64,000 bases of DNA from Nitrosomonadales bacterium (GTDB lineage: Bacteria > Pseudomonadota > Gammaproteobacteria > Burkholderiales > Gallionellaceae): positions 37,160 to 101,159 of the forward strand of contig JACRNY010000007.1 of assembly GCA_016214695.1 (NCBI GenBank), in the 5' to 3' direction. Below, in pieces: positions 15,034-24,174 of this stretch. Positions within the stretch are counted from its first letter, which is position 1. Each line of letters opens with the position of its first letter. Both the position numbers and the translations under genes were made by a program. Below the pieces are notes generated by a model that saw nothing but the letters and a program-made list of their open reading frames with translations, made no database searches and was not told the origin of the DNA.

Positions 15034-16083
15034 ATGAACCCCATCGCCCATTCCCCCCACGCCCACGCCCCCGTCTCCATCGGCAAAGTGATGGCCACCG
15101 TGCTGCTCGCACTTACGCCCGCCACTCTGTTCGGTTTCTGGTTGTACGGCTGGCCTGCGGTCAACCTGTGGGCGGTGGCGCTGATCGCGGCCATCGTCGG
15201 CGAAGCCTTGGTCGTGCACCTGCAAGGACGCAAGGTGCGCCCGGTCATCATGGACGGTTCCGGCATCCTCACCGCATGGCTGCTGGCCCTGTCGCTGCCG
15301 CCGTATGCACCCTGGTGGATCGCGGTGCTGGGCAGCCTGTTCGCGGTCGTCATCGGCAAGCAGGTGTTCGGCGGACTGGGTCAGAACGTGTTCAACCCGG
15401 CGATGGCCGCGCGCGTGATGCTGCTGATCTCCTTCCCGCTGGAGATGACCACCTGGGTCGCACCCTCGCAGGCGCCCGGTCTGCTGGAAAGTCTGCGCAT
15501 CACTTTCTTCAGCCAACCCATCGACGGCATGGCCAGCGCTTCGCTGCTCGGCCACGTGAAGACCGAGTTCACGCGCGGCATCGGCCTCGATCAGGCGCTT
15601 ACCGGTTATTACGCACCGATGGACATGTTGTGGGGCAGCCGCGCGGGCAGCCTCGGCGAAACGGCAGCGGTGCTGTTGCTGATCGGCGGCCTGTTCCTCA
15701 TCGCGCGCCGCATCATCACCTGGCATGCGCCGTTCGCCATGCTGCTCGGCGTGGCCGTGCCCGCGCTGTTGTTCAACGCCATCGACGCCAACCACTACGC
15801 CGGGCCGATGGTGCATCTGCTCTCGGGCGGGCTGATGCTGGGCGCGTTCTTCATCGTCACCGATCCGGTGACGTCACCCAACACGGCGCTGGGTCAGTTC
15901 ATCTTCGGTCTGTCCTGCGGTCTGCTCACCTGGATCATCCGCACCTGGGGCGGCTATCCGGAAGGTGTGGCCTTCGCAGTGCTGCTGATGAACGCGGCCA
16001 CGCCGATCATCGACCAGTACGTAAAACCGCGCATCTATGGTCGCGACCGCAAGGGTGTGGCGTTGCCGGCGAACAAGGGATAA
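15034..16083 (+). CDS. rnfD: Electron transport complex subunit RnfD
   Basis: 349 aa membrane protein of the RnfD/NqrB family with several transmembrane helices. Hallmarks include GQNVFNPAMAARV, the covalent-FMN threonine region GSLGETAAVLLL (the Thr is the expected attachment residue) and FFIVTDPVTSPN. It forms the ion-translocating core with RnfA, E and G. Start ATG 15034 follows AGGAATAGAAC. Confidence 0.95.
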   Translation: MNPIAHSPHAHAPVSIGKVMATVLLALTPATLFGFWLYGWPAVNLWAVALIAAIVGEALVVHLQGRKVRPVIMDGSGILTAWLLALSLPPYAPWWIAVLGSLFAVVIGKQVFGGLGQNVFNPAMAARVMLLISFPLEMTTWVAPSQAPGLLESLRITFFSQPIDGMASASLLGHVKTEFTRGIGLDQALTGYYAPMDMLWGSRAGSLGETAAVLLLIGGLFLIARRIITWHAPFAMLLGVAVPALLFNAIDANHYAGPMVHLLSGGLMLGAFFIVTDPVTSPNTALGQFIFGLSCGLLTWIIRTWGGYPEGVAFAVLLMNAATPIIDQYVKPRIYGRDRKGVALPANKG

Positions 16084-16103
16084 AGCGAAATGCAAAACCT
16101 ATT

Positions 16104-16221
16104 TGCCACAGAGGACACAGAGCACACAGAGATATTTGTGGAGCCTCAACAATTTGTTGGGTTACCCGCAAAGTATCAATTCCCAGCGGTTTTCTCTGTG
16201 CACTCTGTGTTCTCTGTGGCT
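16104..16221. repeat. Family C inverted repeat pair between rnfD and rnfG
   Basis: TGCCACAGAGGACACAGAGC arm and a TGTTCTCTGTGGCT arm; related to 1427-1543 and the nifH-nifD spacer. Confidence 0.85.
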
Positions 16222-16246
16222 AAAAGTTTTTAAGAGGTTTAACTAA

Positions 16247-16867
16247 ATGAAACTCGAAGAACTGCGCGGCAAACTGAGTTACCAGGGAATATTGCTTGGT
16301 GGGGTAGCGCTGCTCACCAGCGCAGCGCTGGCCTTCGCCTCGCGCGCCACCGAAGCGGACATCAAGGCGGCGGAAGCGGCCGACCTCAAGCAGTCGCTGG
16401 CGCAGGTATTGCCGGGCGAATATGAGAACGACATGTTGCAGGACACTGTCACGCTGCCCGGCAAGAATGGCGATGTACTGGTCTACCGCGGCCGCCGTGC
16501 GGGCAAGGTGGAGGCGGTGGTGTATCGCGTGATCGGCCACGGCTACGCTGGCAATATCGTGTGCGTGATGGGTGTGTCGCGCGAAGGCAAGATCCTGGGG
16601 GTACGTGTCGTCGCCCACAAAGAAACGCCGGGGCTGGGCGACAAGATCGAGCCCGCCAAAGCAAAATGGATATTCGATTTTGACGGTAAATCTTTGGGTG
16701 ATCCTGTCGCGGAGAAATGGGCCGTGAAAAAAGACGGCGGCGTGTTCGACCAGTTCGCCGGCGCCACCATCACCCCGCGCGGCGTGGTGAATGCGGTGAA
16801 GGGCGGGCTTGAATTCTTTGAGGGCAACAAGACTCAGTTGCTCGACGAAGCCGGAGGTGTGAAATGA
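16247..16867 (+). CDS. rnfG: Electron transport complex subunit RnfG
   Basis: 206 aa with one N-terminal membrane helix and a periplasmic FMN-binding domain. The covalent FMN motif is [15 protein letters not shown] near residue 172, with Thr as attachment site; also [11 protein letters not shown]. RnfG passes electrons across the periplasmic side between RnfD and RnfE/A. Stop overlaps rnfE start by 4 bases (ATGA). Confidence 0.95.
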   Translation: MKLEELRGKLSYQGILLGGVALLTSAALAFASRATEADIKAAEAADLKQSLAQVLPGEYENDMLQDTVTLPGKNGDVLVYRGRRAGKVEAVVYRVIGHGYAGNIVCVMGVSREGKILGVRVVAHKETPGLGDKIEPAKAKWIFDFDGKSLGDPVAEKWAVKKDGGVFDQFAGATITPRGVVNAVKGGLEFFEGNKTQLLDEAGGVK

Positions 16868-17538
16868 ACGAGAAATACGCGCGCATCACGCGCGAAGGCC
16901 TGTGGGACAACAACGTCGTGTTCGCGCAGATGCTGGCGCTGTGCCCGACACTGGCGGTGACCAGCAGCGCCACCAACGGCCTCGGTATGGGGCTGGCGAG
17001 CACGGCGGTGCTGCTGCTCTCCAACATCATCATCTCCAGCGTGCGCCAGTTCGTCAGCGCCGAAGTGCGCATCCCGGTGTACATCGTGCTCATCGCCACG
17101 CTGGTGACGTTGGTCGATATGAGCCTCAATGCCTGGGCGCATGAACTATATAAAGTGCTGGGCCTGTTCATCGCCTTGATCGTCGTCAACTGCGCCATCC
17201 TCGGCCGCGCCGAAGCGTTCGCGTCGAAGAACAGCGTGTTCGACGCGGCGCTGGACGGGCTGATGATGGGCATCGGTTTCACGCTGTCGCTGGTGGTGAT
17301 CGGCGGGGTGCGCGAGGTGTTCGGCAGCGGCACGCTGTTTGCCAACGCCCATCTGTTGCTCGGCCCGGCGTTCTCCTTCCTGGAGATGACCATTGTGCCG
17401 GAATACAAGGGCTTCCTGCTGATGATCCTGCCGCCGGGCGGGTTCATGGTGGTGGGTTTGCTGCTGGCCGCGAAGCGCGTGCTGGACCAGCGCCGCGCGG
17501 CGAAAGCGGCGGCCATGCCGGAAGCAGCAACTGTGTAG
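16864..17538 (+). CDS. rnfE: Electron transport complex subunit RnfE
   Basis: 224 aa integral membrane paralogue of Rnf[23 protein letters not shown] and [19 protein letters not shown] are the typical Cys-bearing segments. Translationally coupled to rnfG. A Family D hairpin separates it from rnfH. Confidence 0.95.
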   Translation: MNEKYARITREGLWDNNVVFAQMLALCPTLAVTSSATNGLGMGLASTAVLLLSNIIISSVRQFVSAEVRIPVYIVLIATLVTLVDMSLNAWAHELYKVLGLFIALIVVNCAILGRAEAFASKNSVFDAALDGLMMGIGFTLSLVVIGGVREVFGSGTLFANAHLLLGPAFSFLEMTIVPEYKGFLLMILPPGGFMVVGLLLAAKRVLDQRRAAKAAAMPEAATV

Positions 17539-17543
17539 CTAGC

Positions 17544-17679
17544 GTAGGGTGGGCACGTTTTGTGTGCCCACGCGGTTGCCGCAAATTGTTTATGCGTGGG
17601 CAGTGCGAACGGGTAACGGCACAGCCGTTGGGACCCGTCGGCCTACCCCTAGCGGGCACACAAAACGTGCCCACCCTAC
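17544..17679. repeat. Family D inverted repeat pair between rnfE and rnfH
   Basis: GTAGGGTGGGCACGTTTTGT ... ACAAAACGTGCCCACCCTAC outer arms with a 90-bp interior that contains degenerate GGGCAC segments. Confidence 0.9.
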
Positions 17680-17703
17680 ATGAGTATTATTGGAGTGATA
17701 AAC

Positions 17704-17985
17704 ATGCAGATCGGCGTCGCCTATTCAGAACCCGCACAGCAACTCTGGCTGCGCATCGAAGTGCCGGACGAGACCACGGTGCAGCAGGCCATCGAGGAAT
17801 CCGGCATCCTGAAGAAATTCCCGCACATCGACTTTGAGCAATACAAGGTCGGCATCTTCGGCAAGACGGCTGAGCTGGATGCGCTGCTCAAACCCGGCGA
17901 CCGCGTGGAGATCTACCGCGCCATCACCGCCGACCCTGCCACCGTGCCGCGTCGCGTCATCGCCGGCGAGGACGACGAGGATTAA
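17704..17985 (+). CDS. rnfH: RnfH family protein (ubiquitin-like fold)
   Basis: 93 aa: QIGVAYSEPAQQLWLRIEVP and KVGIFGKTAELDALLKPGDR are typical of the RnfH/UPF0125 family, which closes rnf operons in nitrogen fixers. Precise role unknown; needed for full Rnf function in some diazotrophs. The ATG at 17704 is chosen for its GGAG site; an upstream in-frame ATG (17680) is less likely. Confidence 0.9.
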   Translation: MQIGVAYSEPAQQLWLRIEVPDETTVQQAIEESGILKKFPHIDFEQYKVGIFGKTAELDALLKPGDRVEIYRAITADPATVPRRVIAGEDDED

Positions 17986-18123
17986 TAGGCATTATTAAAA
18001 AAGGCCGGCCTCACTCCGATTCCCTCCTTGCGGCAAGGATTCTTTGCTAGCATGCGCGCTGCATGTGGCACGTAAGGGTTACCCGTAGCCGCGGAAGTCA
18101 CTCAACTATTGGACAAGAACGCA

Positions 18124-19359
18124 ATGGAATCATCAGCCTCTCTGGAAATCGCAAAACACACCCTCCTGGTATTCGGCATCATCCTCGGCATCGGCACCTT
18201 CTCCGGCTTGCTGGCGCGCCTGGCGCGCGTGCCGGACGTGGTGGTGTTCCTGCTGATCGGCATGCTGATCGGCCCCGGCATGCTGGGCTTCGTCGACATC
18301 AAGGCGGATTCCACCATCAACCAGCTCATCCTGATCTTCGGTTCCAGCTACATCCTGTTCGACGGCGGCGCCTCGATCAAGCTCAAAGTGCTGAAACAGG
18401 TGTGGATCACGCTCGTGATCATCGCCACTATCGGCGTGCTGATCACCGCCTTCATCACCGGTGTGGCGGCTTATTATTTCCTCGGCCTGCCGTTCATCGT
18501 CGCGCTGCTGCTGGGCACGGTGGTCGCCTCTACCGACCCCGCGACGCTGGTACCCGTGTTCAAGCAGATCAAGATCAAGGATCGCGTGGCGCAGACGGTA
18601 ATGAGCGAATCCGCCTTCAACGACGCGATGGGCGCGATCCTGACTTTTGTCGTGCTCGGCGTCGCGATGGGTTCGGGCGAGTTCTCCCTTGGTGATGCCG
18701 TGCTCGAACTGTTCAAGGAGTCCATCATCGGTATCCTGATCGGCGGTATCCTCGGCTATCTTGCCGCCGTGCTGATATCGCATGAGAAATTCGGCTTCCT
18801 GCTCGAATATGCACCTGTCGTCACATTGATGGCTGTCATCGGCGCCTACATGGGCGCGGACGGCGCGCATGCCAGCGGTTTCATGGCGGTGTTCGTGTTC
18901 GGCGTCATGCTGGGCAACGCCGAGTCGCTGGGTTTCAAGCGCACCAGGGAAGAGAATCACGAGCTGGAAGATTTCATCCTGACCACCGCGCTCATCATGC
19001 GCATGTTCATCTTCATCCTGCTCGGCACCCAGGTCGATTTCGCACTGATGAACCAGTATCTGTGGGCGGGCGTCGCTGTGGTGGTCGTGTTCATGCTGGT
19101 GGCGCGTCCGGTCACCGTGTTCCTGTGCGCACTGCCGGACCGCCGCGCCAAGTGGTCATTCAAGGAGATGCTGTTCATGTGCTGGACGCGCGAGACCGGC
19201 GTCATCCCCGGCGCGCTGGCCGGCATGCTGGTGGGGATGAAAGCGCCGGGTGCGGAGATCATCGCCTCGGTCACTTTCATCGCCATCCTGATGACCATCC
19301 TCATCCAGGCCACCACCACCAAGTGGCTGGCGAAGAAGCTAGACCTGCTGGTCGAGTAG
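18124..19359 (+). CDS. Cation/proton antiporter, CPA1 (NhaP-type)
   Basis: 411 aa with about 12 membrane helices. CPA1 signatures: FGSSYILFDGGASI, VASTDPATLVPVFKQIKIKDRV and MSESAFNDAMGAIL, the last carrying the ND ion-binding pair. It would exchange Na+ or K+ for H+. No C-terminal regulatory domain. It follows rnfH by 138 bp with no clear sigma-54 box, so it is probably not in the rnf unit but benefits from the neighbourhood: Rnf moves ions. First of five antiporters in 18-30 kb. An upstream TTG (18109) is a weaker start. Confidence 0.88.
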   Translation: MESSASLEIAKHTLLVFGIILGIGTFSGLLARLARVPDVVVFLLIGMLIGPGMLGFVDIKADSTINQLILIFGSSYILFDGGASIKLKVLKQVWITLVIIATIGVLITAFITGVAAYYFLGLPFIVALLLGTVVASTDPATLVPVFKQIKIKDRVAQTVMSESAFNDAMGAILTFVVLGVAMGSGEFSLGDAVLELFKESIIGILIGGILGYLAAVLISHEKFGFLLEYAPVVTLMAVIGAYMGADGAHASGFMAVFVFGVMLGNAESLGFKRTREENHELEDFILTTALIMRMFIFILLGTQVDFALMNQYLWAGVAVVVVFMLVARPVTVFLCALPDRRAKWSFKEMLFMCWTRETGVIPGALAGMLVGMKAPGAEIIASVTFIAILMTILIQATTTKWLAKKLDLLVE

Positions 19360-19390
19360 CGACAGCGATCTTCGCAGGCTTTCACGGAGA

Positions 19391-19420
19391 ACAGCGGTGC
19401 ATGCGCACCGCTGTTTTTTT
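19391..19420. terminator. Bidirectional-type terminator between convergent antiporter genes
   Basis: Perfect 10-bp stem ACAGCGGTGC / GCACCGCTGT with a 4-base loop followed by a run of T, between the stops of the CPA1 gene and nhaB. Confidence 0.88.
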
Positions 19421-19424
19421 TGGC

Positions 19425-20933
19425 TCAGAACAATGTCCATCCCGCGACCAGCGTGGTGACGATCGCATAGGGCAGTGCCATCCACAGCATGCGCCCGTAG
19501 CCGAGCCGGACCAGCGGTGCGATCTGCGAGGTCAGCAGGTACAGGAACGCAGCCTGGCCGTTGGGAGTGGACATGCTGGGGATGCCCGTGCCCATGACCA
19601 CAGCGACCGATTGCGCGTCGAACAGCTCGCGGCTGGTGAGTCCGGCGTCGAATGCGGCTTTGAGCTCTTTCATGTAGATGGCGGCGACGAACACGTTGTC
19701 GCTGATCGCGGAGAGTGCGCCGTTGGTGACGAAGATCATGAACACCTGCATCTTGTCCTCCAGCGTCAGCACCCACTGGATGACCGGAGCGAACATGTTC
19801 AGGCTGCCGATCATCGCGACGATGACGTAGAACACGACCAGCAGCGAGGCGAACGGCAGCCCCGGCATGAAGGCCTCGGCGACATGGTGCTCGTCGGTGA
19901 CGCCGGAGATGGACGATACGACGACGATGACGGCAAGCCCGATCAGGCCGATCTCGGCGATGTGGAAGGCCAGCGCCAGCACCATGAGGATCGCGACGAT
20001 GCCCTGCGCGACCAGCATCATGCGGTCGCGTGCAGTGTGGTTGGCGCGCAGGCGGCGGTCCTCGTCGATGAGTACCTGGCGCACGCCGGCTGGCAGTTCG
20101 GCGCCGTAGCCGAACCATTTGTTGCGTTCGATCACCCAGCACACCGCGAAGCCGGCGAACAGCGTCGGCAGGCTGGATGGCGCCACCTGCCGGAAGAATT
20201 CCATGAAGTTCCAGCCGGCCTCGGTGCCGATGACGATGTTCTCGGGTTCGCCGACCAGCGTGCAGACCCCGCCGATCGCGGTGCCGATGGCGCCGTGCAT
20301 CAGCATGCTGCGCAGCACGGCGCGGAACTGCTCCAGATCTGCACGGTGGAGCTCGTCCACATAGTCATCCGTCAGGTCGGGATCCTCGTGATAACCCTTG
20401 CTGGAAACGACGCGGTGATAGACCTCGTAGAAGCCGAGCGACACGGCGACCAGCACGGCGAGGATGGTGAGCGCGTCGAGGAAGGCGGAGAACACCGAGA
20501 CCACGACGATGATGACCATGTTCAGCGTCACCCGCGAGCGGATGCCGAGCAGGATATGGCTGATCATGCGGTACAGCATGCCGCGCAGAAAATGCACGCC
20601 GGCGACCATGAAGATCACCAGCAGCAGCACCGGCAGGCCGTGCTCCACCTCGTGGTAGATCGCATGGGTGTCGGTCAGCCCGAGCGCGACCGCCTGCAGC
20701 GCCAGCAGGCCGCCGGGTTGCAGCGGGAAACACTTCAGCGCCATCGCCAGCGTGAAAATGAATTCGGCGAGGATCAGCCATCCGGTCAGCAGCGGCCCCA
20801 GCACGAAGTAGGCGACGACGTTGAGCAACAGACTGGCGACGATGGCCTGTTTGTACCAGACGGGCGTGTGTCCGAGGAAGCTGTTCGCGAGGGTACGGAG
20901 TATTCCGTCATGGGTGGTGGTGGTCATGGTCAT
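19425..20933 (-). CDS. nhaB: Na+/H+ antiporter NhaB
   Basis: 502 aa membrane protein of the NhaB family: N-terminal NSFLGHTPVWYKQAI, LPVLLLVIFMVAGVHF, SAFLDALTILAV and SISDN-type helix ALSAISDNVFVAAIYMKEL, plus GTGIPSMSTPNGQAAFLYLL. NhaB expels Na+ using 3 H+ per 2 Na+. Convergent with the CPA1 antiporter; downstream of nothing on its own strand except the pentapeptide gene 33 bp upstream of its start, which may be co-transcribed. Confidence 0.93.
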   Translation of the reverse strand: MTMTTTTHDGILRTLANSFLGHTPVWYKQAIVASLLLNVVAYFVLGPLLTGWLILAEFIFTLAMALKCFPLQPGGLLALQAVALGLTDTHAIYHEVEHGLPVLLLVIFMVAGVHFLRGMLYRMISHILLGIRSRVTLNMVIIVVVSVFSAFLDALTILAVLVAVSLGFYEVYHRVVSSKGYHEDPDLTDDYVDELHRADLEQFRAVLRSMLMHGAIGTAIGGVCTLVGEPENIVIGTEAGWNFMEFFRQVAPSSLPTLFAGFAVCWVIERNKWFGYGAELPAGVRQVLIDEDRRLRANHTARDRMMLVAQGIVAILMVLALAFHIAEIGLIGLAVIVVVSSISGVTDEHHVAEAFMPGLPFASLLVVFYVIVAMIGSLNMFAPVIQWVLTLEDKMQVFMIFVTNGALSAISDNVFVAAIYMKELKAAFDAGLTSRELFDAQSVAVVMGTGIPSMSTPNGQAAFLYLLTSQIAPLVRLGYGRMLWMALPYAIVTTLVAGWTLF

Positions 20934-20966
20934 GTCTTGTTCGGTTCGATATGTGAAGAGGTGTAT

Positions 20967-21614
20967 TCAGTTGCAGGCGCCGACAGAAGCCGGCTTGCAG
21001 ATCCGGCCGTCCAGCCAGACGGTTCCGCTGAGTTTGGCGCCGAGGAAACGCGCGCGTCTTGCGGAAGCGTCGCTCAGGTCGGCCTGCTTCAGGTTGGCGT
21101 AATTGAGGTAGGCGCCATCCAGTCTGGCGCCATGCAGGATGGCCTGTTGCATGTCCGAATTGACGAGATCGGCGCGGGTGAGGTCGGCGCCGCTCAACAC
21201 GGCCTGCGCGAGGTCGGCCTCTTCCAGGTCGGCCTTGGACAGCTGCGCACCGGCCAGACGTGCGCGCACCAGTGTCGAACGCTCCAGGTTGGCCCAGCGC
21301 AGATCGGCCCCTTCGAGGTTGGCGCCGCTGAGGTCGCTTTGCTGCAGTTGCGCGAATTGCAGGTTTGCACCGCGCAGGTCAGCCCCTTTTAGATTCGAAC
21401 CGCTCAGGTTGGCGTGCTGCAGATCCGCGTTGCGGAAATCGCCGCCGTGCAGGTCGGCCTTGCGCCAGTCTGCCCGGTCGATTTTCATGCCCGCGCATTT
21501 CGCGTCGGCCTGCGGCATGCAGGCGGCCCGTGCCTGTCCGACCGTGAGCGCGAAGACGAAGCAGGCAGTGACGAAGATCGGTATGCGTACGACCGGGGTG
21601 TGAAGTGGTTCCAT
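20967..21614 (-). CDS. Exported pentapeptide-repeat protein
   Basis: 215 aa. A signal peptide (about residues 1-30, FVTACFVFALTVGQARA) precedes some 25 A(D/N)LXX pentapeptides from residue 45 to 195 (ADLHGGDFRNADLQHANLSG). The repeats should fold as a right-handed quadrilateral beta-helix in the periplasm. Cys at both ends (ACMPQADAKC and ICKPASVGAC) may form disulfides. Start codon lies 33 bp from nhaB on the upstream side, suggesting one transcript. Function unknown. Confidence 0.88.
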   Translation of the reverse strand: MEPLHTPVVRIPIFVTACFVFALTVGQARAACMPQADAKCAGMKIDRADWRKADLHGGDFRNADLQHANLSGSNLKGADLRGANLQFAQLQQSDLSGANLEGADLRWANLERSTLVRARLAGAQLSKADLEEADLAQAVLSGADLTRADLVNSDMQQAILHGARLDGAYLNYANLKQADLSDASARRARFLGAKLSGTVWLDGRICKPASVGACN

Positions 21615-21774
21615 GGCATGCCTCGACTCTGTCTGATTGATGTAGGCGGCAATGTAAAAGACTTCCCTGTCCGGGAAAATTCGGGCATACCGCTACGTGC
21701 AACACTTAGGGTCAGGCGGGTAAGGGTGTCCCTTACGTGCGCTGCGGATGCGCCATAGCGGGAAAACAGAGAGA

Positions 21775-23370
21775 ATGTCAGCCAGTGTAAAGAACAACGA
21801 AGCCATGCGATCGACACCGTCATCCCTGTTCGGCGGCCTTGCTTTCGTCGCCGTGTATGTCCTGCTCGACTGGGCCAGCTACCTGCACCCGATGTACGGG
21901 CTGAACATCACGCCGTGGAACCCGTCGCTCGCGCTCGGCCTGGTGGTGTGGTCCCGCGTCGGCAGGCTGGTGGCGATCCCGTGGTTCGCCGCCATCCTCA
22001 TCGGCGAGGTGGTGGTGCGCGGTCTGCCAGCAACGCTGACGGTGACGCTGCTGCTGAGTGCGGTGCTGACCATCGGTTACGGCATCATGGCCGAGATACT
22101 GCGGCGCCGTTCCGGCGGCAGGTTGCTGCATGACCGCTTCCGCCTGCTGGCATGGCTGGCGGTCGTGGTCGCCGGGACGCTGGTGACCAGCACCGTCTAC
22201 ATCTCGTTGCTGTATGCCGTCGGACTCATTCCCGTCGGCGACTGGGGGGTGGCGCTGGTGCGATTCTGGGTGGGGGACTGCGTCGGCATCGTCGTCACCA
22301 TGCCGTTCTTCTGGTTGCTGCTGCACGACCGCAACGCACTCGGCAGGTTGTTCATGCGCAAGGAAACGGCGGCGTACATCGTGCTCGCGGTCGCGGCGCT
22401 GTGGTTGTCGTTCGGATTGGGCGGGGAAGGCGAGTTCCAGTATTTCTACCTGCTGTTCCCGCCCATCGTATGGGCGGCGGCAAGGCAAGGGGTGCATGGT
22501 GCGGCCATCGCCGCCTTCATCCTGCAGGCGGGCATCATCGTTGCGGTGCAGTGGCAGAACCTGGTCGCGGTCACCGTATTCGAGCTGCAGATGCTGGGGG
22601 CGGTGCTCGCCTTCGTCGGTTTCTTCATCGGGGCGGTGGTGGACGAGAAGCAGCGCGTGAGCAAGGAACTGAGCCAGACACTGCGGCTGGCGGCGGCCGG
22701 CGAGATGGCGGCGGCGCTGGCGCACGAACTCAACCAGCCGCTCACGGCTTTGTCGGCCTACGGTTCCGCCTGCCGCAAGCTGCTCAGTTCCGGTGGCGAC
22801 GATGAACGGCTGCGCGATACGATAGAACGCATGGTCGGCGAATCGCACCGTGCCGCCGAGGTGGTGCGGCGCCTGCGCGATTTCTTCCGCACCGGCGCCA
22901 CCCGGCTCGAAGCGATCAGACTGCCGGAACTGGTCGGCACGGTGGTACTGCAATTCGCCGACAAGGCGGCAATGCAAGGCATCGAACTGACGGCAGCGTC
23001 ACTGCCGGAGTGCAAGTTGTTCGCCGACCGCTTGCAGATCGAGGTGGTGCTGCGCAACCTGATCGCCAATGCCGTCGATGCCGTGCTTGAACGTCCGGCC
23101 GGCCAGCGGCGCATCGTCGTCACGGCCGACGTCGCCGGCAGACGGTTGCGCATCACGGTGAAGGACAGCGGTGCGGGTCTTACCGCAGAGCAGATATTGC
23201 GGGTGTTCGAGGCTTTCCAGTCGACCAAATCGAGCGGACTGGGGCTGGGACTGGCGGTCAGCCGTGCCATCGCGCAGGCGCACGGCGGTGATCTGGTGGC
23301 GGCGTCCGGGGAGGGCGGGGAATTCGTGCTTACATTGCCATTGGGCGGAGAGGTGGAAGATGTCTCCTAG
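21775..23370 (+). CDS. MASE1-domain sensor histidine kinase
   Basis: 531 aa. Eight or so N-terminal membrane helices of the MASE1 type (WNPSLALGLVV, FWVGDCVGIVVTMPF) occupy residues 15-290, followed by HisKA with H-box ALAHELNQPLTALSAYGSA and HATPase with N-box NLIANAVDAV, G1 KDSGAGLT and G2 GLGLGLAVSRAI. FixL-like kinase core. The stop overlaps the start of the response regulator, so the two form a two-component system. The signal is unknown; location among ion antiporters suggests ion, pH or membrane-stress sensing. Start taken at 21775; an ATG at 21748 is in frame. Confidence 0.9.
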   Translation: MSASVKNNEAMRSTPSSLFGGLAFVAVYVLLDWASYLHPMYGLNITPWNPSLALGLVVWSRVGRLVAIPWFAAILIGEVVVRGLPATLTVTLLLSAVLTIGYGIMAEILRRRSGGRLLHDRFRLLAWLAVVVAGTLVTSTVYISLLYAVGLIPVGDWGVALVRFWVGDCVGIVVTMPFFWLLLHDRNALGRLFMRKETAAYIVLAVAALWLSFGLGGEGEFQYFYLLFPPIVWAAARQGVHGAAIAAFILQAGIIVAVQWQNLVAVTVFELQMLGAVLAFVGFFIGAVVDEKQRVSKELSQTLRLAAAGEMAAALAHELNQPLTALSAYGSACRKLLSSGGDDERLRDTIERMVGESHRAAEVVRRLRDFFRTGATRLEAIRLPELVGTVVLQFADKAAMQGIELTAASLPECKLFADRLQIEVVLRNLIANAVDAVLERPAGQRRIVVTADVAGRRLRITVKDSGAGLTAEQILRVFEAFQSTKSSGLGLGLAVSRAIAQAHGGDLVAASGEGGEFVLTLPLGGEVEDVS

Positions 23371-23980
23371 AGGTTATACCGTATACATGGTCGAAGACGA
23401 CGCGCCGGTGCGCGATGCGCTCGGCCTGCTGCTGGGCCTGCAGGGATATCCCGTGGCCATGTTCGGGGATGCCGAGAGTTTCCTGTCCGCGCTCAAACCG
23501 GATTGGCGCGGGTGCGCGCTGATCGACATCCGCATGCCCGGCATGGACGGGCTGTCCCTGCAGAAACACCTGCGAGAAACAGGCTGCGACCTGCCGGTGA
23601 TCGTGATGACCGCGCATGGCGATGTGGATTCGGCGCGCGATGCGTTCCGTTCGCAGGCGGTGGACTTCCTGGAGAAGCCCGTCGAGCAGAACAGGCTGTT
23701 CGCCGCGATCGAGGAAGCGTTCGCGCGACAGGCTGCGACACATCAGGCAGAGCTCCAGCAAGGCGAGTTCGCACGCCTGCTGGCGACACTGACACCGCGC
23801 GAGAAAGAGGTGATGGAGATGGTGGTGGCCGGGCGGCACAACCGCGAGATCGCGGAACTGCTCGGCATCAGCCCGCGTACCGTGGAAGTGCACAAGGCGC
23901 GCATGATGGCCAAGTTGCAGGTCTCCTGCGTGCCGGATCTGGTGCGACTGAACCTTGCGGGGCCGCGCGACCAGACATGA
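23360..23980 (+). CDS. FixJ/LuxR-type response regulator
   Basis: 206 aa. Receiver domain with acidic pocket VEDDAP, phospho-acceptor LIDIRMPGMDG and TAHGDVDSARDAFR, conserved Lys in DFLEKPV; C-terminal LuxR/GerE HTH TPREKEVMEMVVAGRHNREI. Start ATG overlaps the kinase stop. Closest to the FixJ/TodT group; target genes may be the flanking antiporters, but this is inference. Confidence 0.92.
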   Translation: MSPRGYTVYMVEDDAPVRDALGLLLGLQGYPVAMFGDAESFLSALKPDWRGCALIDIRMPGMDGLSLQKHLRETGCDLPVIVMTAHGDVDSARDAFRSQAVDFLEKPVEQNRLFAAIEEAFARQAATHQAELQQGEFARLLATLTPREKEVMEMVVAGRHNREIAELLGISPRTVEVHKARMMAKLQVSCVPDLVRLNLAGPRDQT

Positions 23981-24037
23981 CAAGCACCGCGCGACGAGTG
24001 GCGCGCGGTGAAGCGGGGCAGTAGAGAGCAGAGCGTT

Positions 24038-24085
24038 GGGGGGGGGAGACAGGTTGTGATACAACCTCGATCGCCCCCGTTTTTT
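24038..24085 (+). terminator. Probable terminator after the two-component genes
   Basis: Nested stem: outer GGGGG / CCCCC, inner AGGTTGTGATACAACCT, followed by GTTTTTTCC. Lies about 60 bp after the regulator stop. Confidence 0.65.
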
Positions 24086-24174
24086 CCGCATTACACTGCT
24101 GAGATGTGACGGTTTGGCCGGTGTGTGGCGGACCGTTGAAGCGGACAAGCGATGACCCAGGGAGGAGTGGACGA

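Noticed and set aside
18020..18050. Terminator after rnfH
   Set aside because: CCTTGCGGCAAGG has a three-base loop and only a short T-rich tail (ATTCTTT); not convincing.
19062..21392. A 776-codon plus-strand frame opposite nhaB and the pentapeptide gene
   Set aside because: No recognisable domain; the minus strand encodes NhaB and a pentapeptide protein with a signal peptide.
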